Made by a program: the position numbers and the translations under genes. A model generated the notes under the pieces. That model ran no database searches. It was not told the origin of the DNA and saw nothing but the letters and a program-made list of their open reading frames with translations. Of a DNA stretch of 64,000 bases, positions 1 through 8,321 are shown piece after piece. This DNA comes from Candidatus Amarolinea dominans (lineage in GTDB: Bacteria > Chloroflexota > Anaerolineae > SSC4 > Amarolineaceae): positions 1 through 64,000 of the forward strand of contig JADJYJ010000006.1 in assembly GCA_016719785.1 (NCBI GenBank), read 5' to 3'. How positions within the stretch are numbered: the first letter of the stretch is position 1; every line of letters begins with the position of its first letter.

Positions 1-138
1 CACGGGGCGGTGTATCAGACCGTGAATTCATTCACGGGGCGGTGTATCAGACCGTGAATTCATTCACGGGGCGGTGTATCAGACCGTGAATTCATTCACG
101 GGGCGGTGTATCAGCCCGTGAATTCATTCACGGGGCGG
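1..138. repeat. 32-bp tandem repeat array (window-edge partial)
   Basis: Copies begin at 1, 33, 65 and 97, with a partial fifth at 129-138, so the period is exactly 32 bp. Each unit holds the inverted repeat TTCACGG...CCGTGAA around a 14-nt loop and a GAATTC site. One substitution (gac to gcc) marks the fourth copy. The last copy runs into the final codons and TGA of the urocanase gene on the minus strand, so each unit looks like a duplicate of that gene's 3' end plus its hairpin. The array continues beyond the window. Confidence 0.9.
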
Positions 139-1785
139 CATCATCGGCAGACGGATGCCGTGGCGGCGGGCCGCATCCTGGGCCTGGGCATAGCCGGCAT
201 CGGCGTGGCGCGCAATGCCCATGCCAGGATCGCTGGTCAGCACGCGCTGCAGGCGCCGGGCCGCCTCCGGGGTGCCGTCAGCCACGATCACCTGGCCTGC
301 GTGTTGACTGTAGCCGATGCCGACGCCGCCGCCATGGTGGAAGCTGACCCAGGTGGCGCCGCCGGCCGTGTTGATCAGCGCATTCAGAATGGGCCAATCG
401 GATATGGCGTCGGAGCCATCCAACATGCCTTCGGTTTCGCGGTTGGGCGAGGCCACCGAGCCGCAGTCGAGATGATCGCGGCCGATGACGATCGGCGCCC
501 TGACCTCGCCCCGCGCCACCAGGTCGTTGAAGGCCAGCCCAGCCCGCGCCCGCTCACCGTAACCCAGCCAGCAGATGCGCGCAGGCAAGCCCTGGAACGC
601 AACCCGCTCACGCGCCAGGCGAATCCAGCGCGCCAGGTGCTGATTTTCGGGGAACAGTTCCAAAATGGCCTGGTCCGTGCGGTAAATGTCTGCGGGATCG
701 CCGCTCAGGGCCACCCAGCGAAACGGCCCCTGCCCTTCGCAGAAGAGCGGCCTCACGTAGGCCGGTACGAAGCCCGGATAGGCGAAGGCATCGCTCACGC
801 CCTGGTCGAAGGCGCGCTGGCGCAGGTTGTTGCCGTAGTCGAAGACGATGGCGCCGGCCTTCTGCATGTCCAGCATGGCCTGCACGTGCGCGGCCATCGA
901 AGCCAACGCCTGGCGCTGGTACCCGGCCGGATCGCGCTGGCGCAGGCTGGCCGCCGCCGCCAGGCTGAGGCCGGCCGGTAAGTACATCAACGGATCGTGC
1001 GCGCAGGTCTGATCGGTGACGACGTCGGGCGTCACCCCGCGGGCCACCAATTCGGGCAGCACAGTGGCGGCATTGCCGATCAGCCCGATCGAGCGCGGGA
1101 CACCAGCCTGCACGGCCTCTTCGACGCGGGTCATCGCCTCTTCCAGGTCATCCACGACTTCGTCCAGGTAACGCGTGGCCAGGCGCCGCGCGGCGCGCGC
1201 CGGATCCATCTCGACGATCAGCGCGACCCCTTCGTTCATCGTCACCGCCAACGGCTGCGCGCCGCCCATCTCGCCCAGGCCGGCCGTCAGCACGAATTTT
1301 CCCTTCAAACTGCCGCCAAAATGCTGGCGCGCCAGCACGCCCAGCGTCTCATAGGTGCCTTGCAGGATGCCCTGCGTGCCGATGTAAATCCAGGAACCGG
1401 CCGTCATCTGGCCGTACATGATCAACCCTTCCGCCTCCCAGCGGTCGAAGTTGGCCTGCGTGGCCCAGGCCGGCACGATGTTGGAGTTGGCAATCAGTAC
1501 GCGCGGGGCATCGGGGTGGGAGGGAAAGACGGCCACCGGCTTGCCGCTTTGCACGAGCAGCGTTTCGTCGCCGTTCATGCTGGCGAGGGTCTGCAGGATC
1601 GCGTCGAAGCATTCCCAGTTGCGCGCCGCTTTGCCGCGGCCGCCGTAGACGATGAGGTTGTCCGGATCCCAGGCCACCTCCGGGTCGAGATTGTTCTGCA
1701 ACATGCGATAAGGGGCTTCGAGGAGCCAGTTCTGGCACGTCAACTGCGTGCCGCGCGGGGCGCGGACGATTCGCTGCGGAGACAT
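124..1785 (-). CDS. hutU: Urocanate hydratase (urocanase)
   Basis: Second step of histidine degradation: it hydrates urocanate to imidazolonepropionate using a tightly bound NAD, in the cytoplasm. The 553-residue product has the usual length. Recognisable stretches are YGGRGKAARNWECFDAI near the N-terminus, the GQMTAGSWIYIGTQGILQGT block, the Rossmann-type LTAGLGEMGGAQPLA, and DQTCAHDPLMYLP in the middle. The open frame extends further upstream, but the ATG at 1785 is preceded by GGGAGGTGA at good spacing and starts where family members start. No other hut gene is in the window, so any partners would lie beyond the left edge. The stop codon lies inside the 32-bp repeat array. Confidence 0.96.
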   Translation of the reverse strand: MSPQRIVRAPRGTQLTCQNWLLEAPYRMLQNNLDPEVAWDPDNLIVYGGRGKAARNWECFDAILQTLASMNGDETLLVQSGKPVAVFPSHPDAPRVLIANSNIVPAWATQANFDRWEAEGLIMYGQMTAGSWIYIGTQGILQGTYETLGVLARQHFGGSLKGKFVLTAGLGEMGGAQPLAVTMNEGVALIVEMDPARAARRLATRYLDEVVDDLEEAMTRVEEAVQAGVPRSIGLIGNAATVLPELVARGVTPDVVTDQTCAHDPLMYLPAGLSLAAAASLRQRDPAGYQRQALASMAAHVQAMLDMQKAGAIVFDYGNNLRQRAFDQGVSDAFAYPGFVPAYVRPLFCEGQGPFRWVALSGDPADIYRTDQAILELFPENQHLARWIRLARERVAFQGLPARICWLGYGERARAGLAFNDLVARGEVRAPIVIGRDHLDCGSVASPNRETEGMLDGSDAISDWPILNALINTAGGATWVSFHHGGGVGIGYSQHAGQVIVADGTPEAARRLQRVLTSDPGMGIARHADAGYAQAQDAARRHGIRLPMMPPRE

Positions 1786-1813
1786 CGTTGTCACCTCCCA
1801 AGAAGTAAGAGGC

Positions 1814-2350
1814 CTAGCGCCGCAAGAAGCTGCCGCCCAAGACAGCGACGCCAACGATGATGAGCAGGAAGGGCGCGATGATGCGCACCACCGTGCCGCC
1901 AAAGAAGCTGCCGAACAGCACAAAGAAGAAGAGGCCAATGGCTCCCACGACGACGCTGCTCCAGAGCAGGCCGCTACTGCGAGTTTCCGGCTGGCCCAGC
2001 GCGTACATGGCAAACAGACCCAGGCCCACAGAAAACGGAATCAGGGACCAGGCGTAGGTCCAACTGCGCCAGTCATCGCTCAAACTCTGATAGAGAAAAA
2101 GCAGGCCGAGCACCAGGAAGATGGACGCAGGCACGGCCAGGCCGATGACCTTCGTGCGCTGGCGCCACCAGATGAAGATGGGCGCCCAGAACGCCGCCGA
2201 CAAGAACAGGATGATCAACGGCCAAAACCGCCAGGCGTTGAATTCGATGCCCATACGGACCAGCAGCCAATCGGCCGTGGTGAACAGCAAGAAGACGATG
2301 CCGAGCAGAATCAACATCGTGCCGGCGTACAGCGTACCTCTATTTTGCAT
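1814..2350 (-). CDS. Small multi-pass membrane protein
   Basis: A 178-residue protein with about six hydrophobic segments and short polar loops. The first segment starts near residue 8 (LYAGTMLILLGIVFLLF) and a WRFWPLIILFLSA segment follows. The order resembles LiaF/DUF5668-like transmembrane modules, which often begin with a G-x-x-L-I-x-x-G-x-x-F-L pattern. The start at 2350 has a GGGGG-containing ribosome site just upstream. It lies 29 bp upstream of hutU on the same strand and may be co-transcribed with it. No catalytic motif is visible and the function is unknown. Confidence 0.8.
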   Translation of the reverse strand: MQNRGTLYAGTMLILLGIVFLLFTTADWLLVRMGIEFNAWRFWPLIILFLSAAFWAPIFIWWRQRTKVIGLAVPASIFLVLGLLFLYQSLSDDWRSWTYAWSLIPFSVGLGLFAMYALGQPETRSSGLLWSSVVVGAIGLFFFVLFGSFFGGTVVRIIAPFLLIIVGVAVLGGSFLRR

Positions 2351-2525
2351 GTTGCCCCCTTAGGCGCCGGTCTCCTGACCAGCGCAAACACTGTCCCTGT
2401 GCCTATCTTGCAGGCTGCCGAATGAATTCGGGGCGAAGGGGCGTTCCACCGCAGGGCCAGCCTGCGCTGGCCGGCGCCGCGTCCCCGCAGGTGAACGCCT
2501 GGCGGTACTCCCTTTAGGTGCGATT

Positions 2526-3494
2526 TCAATCGCCGGCTGGTTGATCGCCGCCAGCGGAAGCGACCGACGACGCGGCCGCGCACCGTGCAGCCACCAGGTC
2601 GTACAACTGCTGGCGGTGGGTCACATTCCATTCGCCCGTCATCAACTGCTTGACCTCTTCCAACTCCAGGAAGAAGATATCGCTCGCCTCGCGCAGGCGC
2701 TGATCGGCCAGGGCTTCCTGCGCCGCGGCCAGGAGCCACACACGAGTGGCGGCCAGCCAATGGGCGCGGGCATCATCGGCTTGATCGAGCAGTTCGCCAT
2801 AGCGCCGGCGCGCCTGCAGCAGGGCCTCGACACTGCGGCGCCGCAAGAAACGCAGGTGTTCCAGTAGTTTTTGTTCGGCCTGCGCCAGGCGAGCGGCGGG
2901 GTCCTGCCCCGGCGGCGTCAGGTAAGCCGCCAGCTTCACGCTCAATTTCGCGGGGTCTTCGCGCCAGCGTGGGCTGGACAACTCCGGCTCGTCAACGCCA
3001 CGATGGCCGAAACGACCGATGAGCGCCTCATGGCTGTCTGTCCCACGCGCCACGCGACCCAGAGCCAGGTCATAGCCGGACACCGGCGTCATCAAATCCG
3101 CTACCTCCGCGGCTGACGCATCGCTCCACGCCTCCTTCTGCGCCAGGAGCACCTCCTGGCTGCTCTCCTGCCAGGCCAGATGCATCTGCTCCCAGGTTGT
3201 CAGCGCCAGGATGCCCTGCGGCTCGATCTCCTCCATCACCTGCAAGAGGTCGGCCTGCCCCCAGCGGGTGTCGCGCACACGCACGTACCAGCGCTGCACG
3301 CGTTGACAACGATCAGCCGCGGCCGCGGCCGCGGCGGTCAGCGCTTTGCTGCTGCGGCCGCCCAGGCCCACCTGAGCCAGCAGCCCACCGCGTCCGGCCG
3401 CGTCCGTCAGTGGGGCGGCCGCGGTCCGTCGCCGCTGGTAGGGGCAGCCCTCGACCAACTGCCAGAGCGCCCCGTCGGGAAGCTCCGTCTTCAT
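2526..3494 (-). CDS. Fragment resembling PEP-synthase / rifampin phosphotransferase linker region
   Basis: Predicted helical protein of 322 residues. Two stretches are typical of the region between the ATP-grasp and phosphohistidine domains of PEP-synthase-like enzymes: GRFGHRGVDEPELSSPRWRE near the middle, and ASDIFFLELEEVKQLM near the C-terminus. Neither the N-terminal ATP-binding domain nor the C-terminal mobile phosphohistidine domain is present. An adjoining stretch in another frame (about 3495-3648) encodes LHPMPLTWSVVVPVLEA, like the segment that normally precedes this region. The gene is therefore probably a frameshifted, truncated remnant. It could instead be a stand-alone helical protein. 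The family assignment rests on motif memory only. Confidence 0.5.
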   Translation of the reverse strand: MKTELPDGALWQLVEGCPYQRRRTAAAPLTDAAGRGGLLAQVGLGGRSSKALTAAAAAAADRCQRVQRWYVRVRDTRWGQADLLQVMEEIEPQGILALTTWEQMHLAWQESSQEVLLAQKEAWSDASAAEVADLMTPVSGYDLALGRVARGTDSHEALIGRFGHRGVDEPELSSPRWREDPAKLSVKLAAYLTPPGQDPAARLAQAEQKLLEHLRFLRRRSVEALLQARRRYGELLDQADDARAHWLAATRVWLLAAAQEALADQRLREASDIFFLELEEVKQLMTGEWNVTHRQQLYDLVAARCAAASSVASAGGDQPAGD

Positions 3495-3919
3495 GACCCC
3501 GGCCGTTTGCCGCTGCGGCCTCCAGCACCGGCACCACCACCGACCAGGTCAATGGCATGGGGTGCAGCGGCACCAACTGATTGTCACTGACCGGCTCCCA
3601 GACCGTCAGGTCTACATGACTCTCTGCCAACCGTCCTACTCCTTGCACACAGGCTCGACAGGCGTCGCGGGTGCGTCTGCATGTCTCATTCTAACAAACA
3701 ACGCGCAGACGGTCAAGCGGGTTGCGCACCTGCCGACATCGAGGTGCTTCCTGCGCTTTTGTCCTGACCCATCCTTGCGCGCACCCTGATCACGTTTCTT
3801 TTCCTATCCCACCAGCGTCTTGATTCATACAGCCATACAGCCAGCCTGATTGCCCTTCATCAGCGCGGGCCTTTCGTGATGCCACCGTAAGCAACGGAGC
3901 TATGAACGGAGGTCATCTC

Positions 3920-6900
3920 ATGATAGCTCAAAAATCACAGCCGCCGGCGCTGCGCCGGCTCATGCCTCGCACGATTCTGTTGATTCTGCTGCTTTCCCTG
4001 CTGACGATTCCTGCCCTGGCCCACCACGCGACGCAAGATTCACCGCCGCCTGCTGACCCGGCTGGCGAGCCGGTCGCGGCACCAGACACTCGCACCTTTC
4101 CCAACATTCCATCTCCCAATGGCCTGGCAATCGCCCCGCTCACCCAACGGCTGTATGTGACCAGCCGCAACAGCAACCAGGTCCTGATGCTGGACGCTCA
4201 GACCGGCGCCGTTCTGAAGCAGGCGGCCGTCGGCGTCCTACCCTGGGGCGTTGCCGTCAACCCGTCCAACAACCGGCTCTATGTCGCCAACTTCACCAGC
4301 GGCGACCTGTATGTCCTGGACGCCACGACCCTGGCGAGGATCACGATCGCCTCGCTCGGCAGCGGCGCAGAGCCGGCCTTCATCGGTGTTCATCCCGATT
4401 CCGGTCGCGTGCTGGTGGCCGGCCACGGCCGCAATCAGCTCTGGGTCCTGACGCCCGACGGGGTCATCGAGCACAGCATCCCAACTGGCGGAAACGGAGC
4501 CTGGGGCCTGGCCGTGCATCCTTACCTCAAGCGCGCCTATGTCGGCCACCGGGACAGCGCCAACGTCATCACCTTCGATGGCAACAACAACTGGCAGCCC
4601 ATCGCCGGCCAAAGCATCACCCCGTGCGGGGTCACAGGCCATCCCTTCGCGTTGAATTTCAACCCGGTCAATGATCGCCTCTACGTCGCCTGTGCGCCGG
4701 ATCAGAACGTCTCGCAGGTGAAAGTCTATCGGGCCAGCAGCGGTGGGTTGACCCTGGTGGCCAGCCTGGCCGCAGGCTCCGGCGGGCCTGATGGCGGCGG
4801 CGGTATCGCGATCAACACGGCGACCAATAATGTCTTCTTCACCAACTCGACCAGCCGGTCGGTGACGGTGATTGGCAGCAACCCAGACCGCGTGATTACG
4901 ACGGTCCAGGCTGGCGCCGATCCGTTTGGCGCGGTGGCTGACGCTTTTACCGGCAATATCTACATCGGGAACCGGGCCGGTAACACCGTCACGGTCATCA
5001 CCGACAATGCCTATGGCGCGGATGCAACGGCACCCAAGCTGACGTTGTCACAGCAGGATGGCTGCGAGGGGCTGCAGATCACAGTGACCGGCCGCAATTT
5101 CCCGGTCACGCCGCCGCGCGGCACGGGTCATGTCTGGTTACGCTTCAATGGTGTCCACGTGGGCGCCGTGGCGCCGAATGGGCAGGGATCGTTCTCGACC
5201 ACGTTCACCATTCCGGCCAGTCGCGGCGGAACCAATTACGTGGTCGCCGCGGACCTGTTGACCAACTGGCTGCAGGTGGGCGCACCCCTGCGCACCCCGC
5301 GCACCGACGGTCTGCCCATCATCTTCATCCCCGGCGCGGGCGGGTCCGAACTGAGGGCTGAGGAGACGTTCACCTTCTGGAGCGGCCTGATTGAGCAGCA
5401 CACCTTCTTCGAGAACAGCATCCTGTGGCTCGATGGGTGGGCCGTGTGGGCCAACCTGACCGGCGATCCGGAATACATGGACGCGCTGGCCCTGGACCTG
5501 GACGGCGATTCGGCGCACCCCGATTTCTTCGGCGGCCGGCCCAGTCGTATCAAGGTTGGAGGGCCAGTCCGCCAGGTTCAAGTGGCCTGGATCGTGCAGG
5601 ATGTCTACCAGGGGATGATCAACAAGCTGGAGTCGCTGGGTTACCTGGAAAATGTGCTCTTGTTCTACTACCCGTATGACTGGCGCAAGGACTGGGCGCA
5701 TACCGACAGCGACCTGGCGGCCACGATTGACGCCGTGCTGCAAACCACGCAGATGGACAAGGTGGTTCTGATGGCGCACAGCACGGGCGGCCTGGTCGCG
5801 CGCAACTATCTGCTCCATTACGGCGCCGGCAAAGTGGATCAGCTCATCACCATGGGCACCCCTTACCTCGGCTCACCGATGATTGCCAAGTACCTGGAGG
5901 CCGGCGACGACATGAAGGCCCATCTGCAGCCTGCGGAAACCTGGTGGCTGGCGCAGAACTTCCTGGGGCTTTACCAACTGCTGCCCCAACCCACCTGGTT
6001 TGCGGCCGCGGCGCAGGATGGCATCTTCCCCTACTACCTGGTGCGAACCCGCGTGGACGCCAACCTGGGCACCGTCTACGACCCACTCAATTACGCCGAT
6101 AGCGAAGCATTTCTAGCCAGCCGGCACAATCAGCTGCTGCTTGAAGTCAGCGAGACCGTGCGCGAGTCCGCGGTGGGCAACATGTCTGTGCTGACGGACC
6201 AATACTTCAATCAACGGATTATGGGCACAGGGATCGCGACACCCGGCATGATTCTTTTCACGCCGCACCAGGAATGTGCCGAGCATTGCGGCTGGTTCGG
6301 TGGACCCTGCACGATCAAGTGCAAAGACAAACGGGAAGTGCCGCTACCCCAACTCAGCCTGTGGGGTGATGACTCTGTACCCGAGACCAGCGCGCGCGGG
6401 GCCAATCGGCCCGCCGTTGATGATCGTTTTTACCCGGTGGCGGGAGTCAATCACGGAAAGCTACCCCTGGACACCACGGTGCAAGGTTGGCTCGAACAGA
6501 TGCTGGCGGGACGTTTGTGTAGCAATACGCAGGTGCTGTCCGCAGAGGCGGCCACGGTCGAGCCGCAGCAGGTGACCGGGACCCAATTCACCCTCTTCGG
6601 CGACGCGCGTCTGCGTTTCTTCGATACCCAGGGACGACATACCGGCCCTCGCCCCGATTCTGGATTCGTGGTCGAATACGGGATTCCCGGCCTGAGTTAC
6701 GTGGAGACACGTGGTGCGGCCGTGGCCATGATTACCGGCGGTGGCCCCTACACCGTGACCGTGACCGGTACGCAGGCGAACGACGCCGCGCTGTTGCAGG
6801 TCACCCAGATGGTCAATGGGGTCAGTGAACAATCCACCGTCTACACCAGCATCGCGATCAGCGGTACAACGGTGGCGACGCTGACGATCGCGGGGCCGAG

Positions 6901-7261
6901 CGCCGTGCCATCACCCCTGCAAGTCACCTATGCCCCGGACTGGCCCATCCAAACCATGCCCGGCGCCACGTTGACCGGGGATGCGGCCAACGATGTGGCC
7001 GCGCCCACCGGCATCTTGTCGTTGGACCTGCGCACACGCACCGTAACGGTCGCCGCGCGTGACGAGGCAGATGGTTCCGGCCTGGCATCCATTCTCTACA
7101 GCCTGGAGACGCCTCCGGTCAACTACCAGGTCTACACCGGCCCCTTCGTGCTGCCGCCCGGCGCTGGCAGTGTCTCCGCAGTGGCAACCGATCGCGCCGG
7201 CAACAGCGGGCCGGTCGGGCAGGCGCATCTGCGGTGGTTTCCGATCATCAAGCGCCATTGA
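3920..7261 (+). CDS. Secreted beta-propeller / LCAT-like lipase with C-terminal Ig-like region
   Basis: Large extracytoplasmic protein of about 1,113 residues. A signal peptide (hydrophobic LILLLSLLTIPALA) is followed by YVTN-type propeller repeats over roughly residues 35-375 (for example PSNNRLYVANFTSGDLYVLD). Next comes an Ig/IPT-like segment ending GSFSTTFTIP, then an alpha/beta-hydrolase domain of lecithin:cholesterol-acyltransferase type. That domain has a GAGGSELR oxyanion-type loop and the nucleophile elbow MAHSTGGLVARN near residue 620. A Cys-rich insert (CAEHCGWFGGPCTIKC) follows, and the C-terminus carries a bacterial Ig-like region. The upstream ATG at 3902 is in frame, but GGAGGT at 3908-3913 sits 6 nt before the ATG at 3920. 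Likely lipid or ester hydrolysis at the cell surface; the substrate is unknown. Confidence 0.85.
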   Translation: MIAQKSQPPALRRLMPRTILLILLLSLLTIPALAHHATQDSPPPADPAGEPVAAPDTRTFPNIPSPNGLAIAPLTQRLYVTSRNSNQVLMLDAQTGAVLKQAAVGVLPWGVAVNPSNNRLYVANFTSGDLYVLDATTLARITIASLGSGAEPAFIGVHPDSGRVLVAGHGRNQLWVLTPDGVIEHSIPTGGNGAWGLAVHPYLKRAYVGHRDSANVITFDGNNNWQPIAGQSITPCGVTGHPFALNFNPVNDRLYVACAPDQNVSQVKVYRASSGGLTLVASLAAGSGGPDGGGGIAINTATNNVFFTNSTSRSVTVIGSNPDRVITTVQAGADPFGAVADAFTGNIYIGNRAGNTVTVITDNAYGADATAPKLTLSQQDGCEGLQITVTGRNFPVTPPRGTGHVWLRFNGVHVGAVAPNGQGSFSTTFTIPASRGGTNYVVAADLLTNWLQVGAPLRTPRTDGLPIIFIPGAGGSELRAEETFTFWSGLIEQHTFFENSILWLDGWAVWANLTGDPEYMDALALDLDGDSAHPDFFGGRPSRIKVGGPVRQVQVAWIVQDVYQGMINKLESLGYLENVLLFYYPYDWRKDWAHTDSDLAATIDAVLQTTQMDKVVLMAHSTGGLVARNYLLHYGAGKVDQLITMGTPYLGSPMIAKYLEAGDDMKAHLQPAETWWLAQNFLGLYQLLPQPTWFAAAAQDGIFPYYLVRTRVDANLGTVYDPLNYADSEAFLASRHNQLLLEVSETVRESAVGNMSVLTDQYFNQRIMGTGIATPGMILFTPHQECAEHCGWFGGPCTIKCKDKREVPLPQLSLWGDDSVPETSARGANRPAVDDRFYPVAGVNHGKLPLDTTVQGWLEQMLAGRLCSNTQVLSAEAATVEPQQVTGTQFTLFGDARLRFFDTQGRHTGPRPDSGFVVEYGIPGLSYVETRGAAVAMITGGGPYTVTVTGTQANDAALLQVTQMVNGVSEQSTVYTSIAISGTTVATLTIAGPSAVPSPLQVTYAPDWPIQTMPGATLTGDAANDVAAPTGILSLDLRTRTVTVAARDEADGSGLASILYSLETPPVNYQVYTGPFVLPPGAGSVSAVATDRAGNSGPVGQAHLRWFPIIKRH

Positions 7262-7283
7262 GGAGAGTGTTGCAGAATTGAGA

Positions 7284-7442
7284 TCAAGCGGCGGGGGTCA
7301 AGCCCAACCTGCGCTCAACACCCGCCGCTTTGGACATCGTGGCTGCAAAGCCGCCGATGATCATGTAGGGCGCGCCGATCCGTTCGAGAGTGCGCAAGAT
7401 GTCAAGAAAGAGGCTGAGGTCGGGCCTGTCTTCGCTCGGCAC
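7284..7442 (-). pseudogene. Truncated nucleotidyltransferase (5' fragment only)
   Basis: A GTG-started frame of 52 residues overlaps the end of the preceding small gene. It reads LFLDILRTLERIGAPYMIIG then GFAAT, the characteristic N-terminus of MNT/AbiEii-like nucleotidyltransferases. It then diverges into an unrelated tail (SKAAGVERRLG) and stops. The catalytic D-x-D region that should follow GGFAAT is gone. The 3' end lies only 22 bp from the lipase stop codon, consistent with a deletion junction. Together with the upstream ORF it is the remnant of a two-gene nucleotidyltransferase pair. Confidence 0.7.
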
Positions 7443-7644
7443 GTTCGATCTCCTCCAGAACCTTCAGGTTGAGTTCGTACAGCGTCAGCTCGGGGTAGCG
7501 TCGCCGGAGACGGCCGCGGATGGCGCCGACGACCCATTCACGCGCCGCCAGCATCGCCTGCAGACGCTCACCGGGTGACAGTCGCCCGCGCAAGCGCATG
7601 AATTGATGATCTATCGGGTCAAAGCGATACCTCTGTACGTCCAT
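7402..7644 (-). CDS. Small helical protein paired with the nucleotidyltransferase
   Basis: An 80-residue, charged, probably helical protein (SPGERLQAMLAAREWVV, then RYPELTLYELNLKVLEEIER). Small proteins of this look are commonly encoded just upstream of MNT-like nucleotidyltransferases in Chloroflexota and related bacteria. Here the reading frame overlaps the truncated nucleotidyltransferase by 41 bp, so the two were translationally coupled. Its partner is broken, so it probably no longer works as a pair. No enzymatic motif is present. Confidence 0.65.
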   Translation of the reverse strand: MDVQRYRFDPIDHQFMRLRGRLSPGERLQAMLAAREWVVGAIRGRLRRRYPELTLYELNLKVLEEIERAERRQARPQPLS

Positions 7645-7745
7645 CTTGATACCATCCCTTCATTCGCATTCCAAACCCGCCAGGTCTCTCTGATGCTCGT
7701 CCGCCCCGATTCGATACGCCACGTTTGGGTCGTTGGGAGAGCCAG

Positions 7746-8036
7746 TCAATTGAAGGCGGCCTTCCTCCACCACCACGCTTCACGGCCATCGGCGTCCCCC
7801 TCGCTAACGCGCAGCGCCTCGGCGCCGGCGCTGACCTCGGCAAACTCGCTGGCCTCGCCGGCATAGAAGCGATAGCCTTCCGCGGCCAGGCGCGTCTGTT
7901 CCTGCGCTTGCGCTGCAGTCAGCGCTTCACTGATGACCTGGCTGCGGCTGAGTCGCGCTTGACGGGCGCGGTGATCGGCGTAATCCAGCAGGTTACCGGG
8001 TAACGAAATCGTGATCTTGCGGTACTGGGCCGTCAT
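7746..8036 (-). CDS. Ribbon-helix-helix antitoxin-like protein (orphan)
   Basis: A 96-residue protein with an N-terminal RHH/CopG-type DNA-binding segment (YRKITISLPGNLLDYADHRA, then SRSQVISEAL) and a C-terminal acidic tail (EGYRFYAGEASEFAE) like those that bind MazF/PemK-type toxins. The start at 8036 has GGAGG spaced well upstream; the open frame extends to 8093 without a better start. No toxin gene follows: the next frame is the unrelated nucleotidyltransferase pair. It would act as an autoregulatory DNA-binding protein, and whether it still antagonises a toxin elsewhere is unknown. Confidence 0.8.
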   Translation of the reverse strand: MTAQYRKITISLPGNLLDYADHRARQARLSRSQVISEALTAAQAQEQTRLAAEGYRFYAGEASEFAEVSAGAEALRVSEGDADGREAWWWRKAAFN

Positions 8037-8251
8037 GACGCACCTCCTGATTAGAGATGCTTTCAGTATATCTCTACCTGGGTGCTTCCGCAAGTCACAT
8101 CATGGGAATGACCCAGACGGCTGCCGATTCGGCATACCGCCATGATCATTCCGCGCCGCGCCGGCCAGCAGTCTGGCGGCCGCGCCACCAGGGCCAGTCG
8201 CTGCGGGCTTGAAAGCCGGTTCAACCATCACGGCCGCGCAGCAGCATTCAA

Positions 8252-8280
8252 TTGTCATTATCTTGATTCGATGCTACAAT
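8252..8280 (+). promoter_or_regulatory. Sigma70-type promoter of the ATPase/DUF4276 pair
   Basis: TTGTCA (8252-8257) and TACAAT (8275-8280) are separated by 17 bp. The -10 is preceded by TGC, an extended -10. The start codon of the ATPase lies about 42 bp further down. Confidence 0.7.
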
Positions 8281-8321
8281 TCCGCAGCTTGTAGATTTGG
8301 CTGCTTGATCGAGGAAGGCCG

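Noticed and set aside
1..138. CRISPR-like array at the left edge
   Set aside because: Units are directly adjacent with no spacers, and the last one is a gene's end. It is a simple tandem duplication.
106..2425. Long plus-strand frames opposite hutU and the membrane gene
   Set aside because: Antisense to a well-supported gene, with Arg/Ala/His-rich composition typical of reverse frames of GC-rich genes.
7619..7864. MazF-like toxin downstream of the RHH antitoxin
   Set aside because: Frames after 7746 on the minus strand show no MazF/PemK motif; the next real gene is the nucleotidyltransferase-linked ORF.
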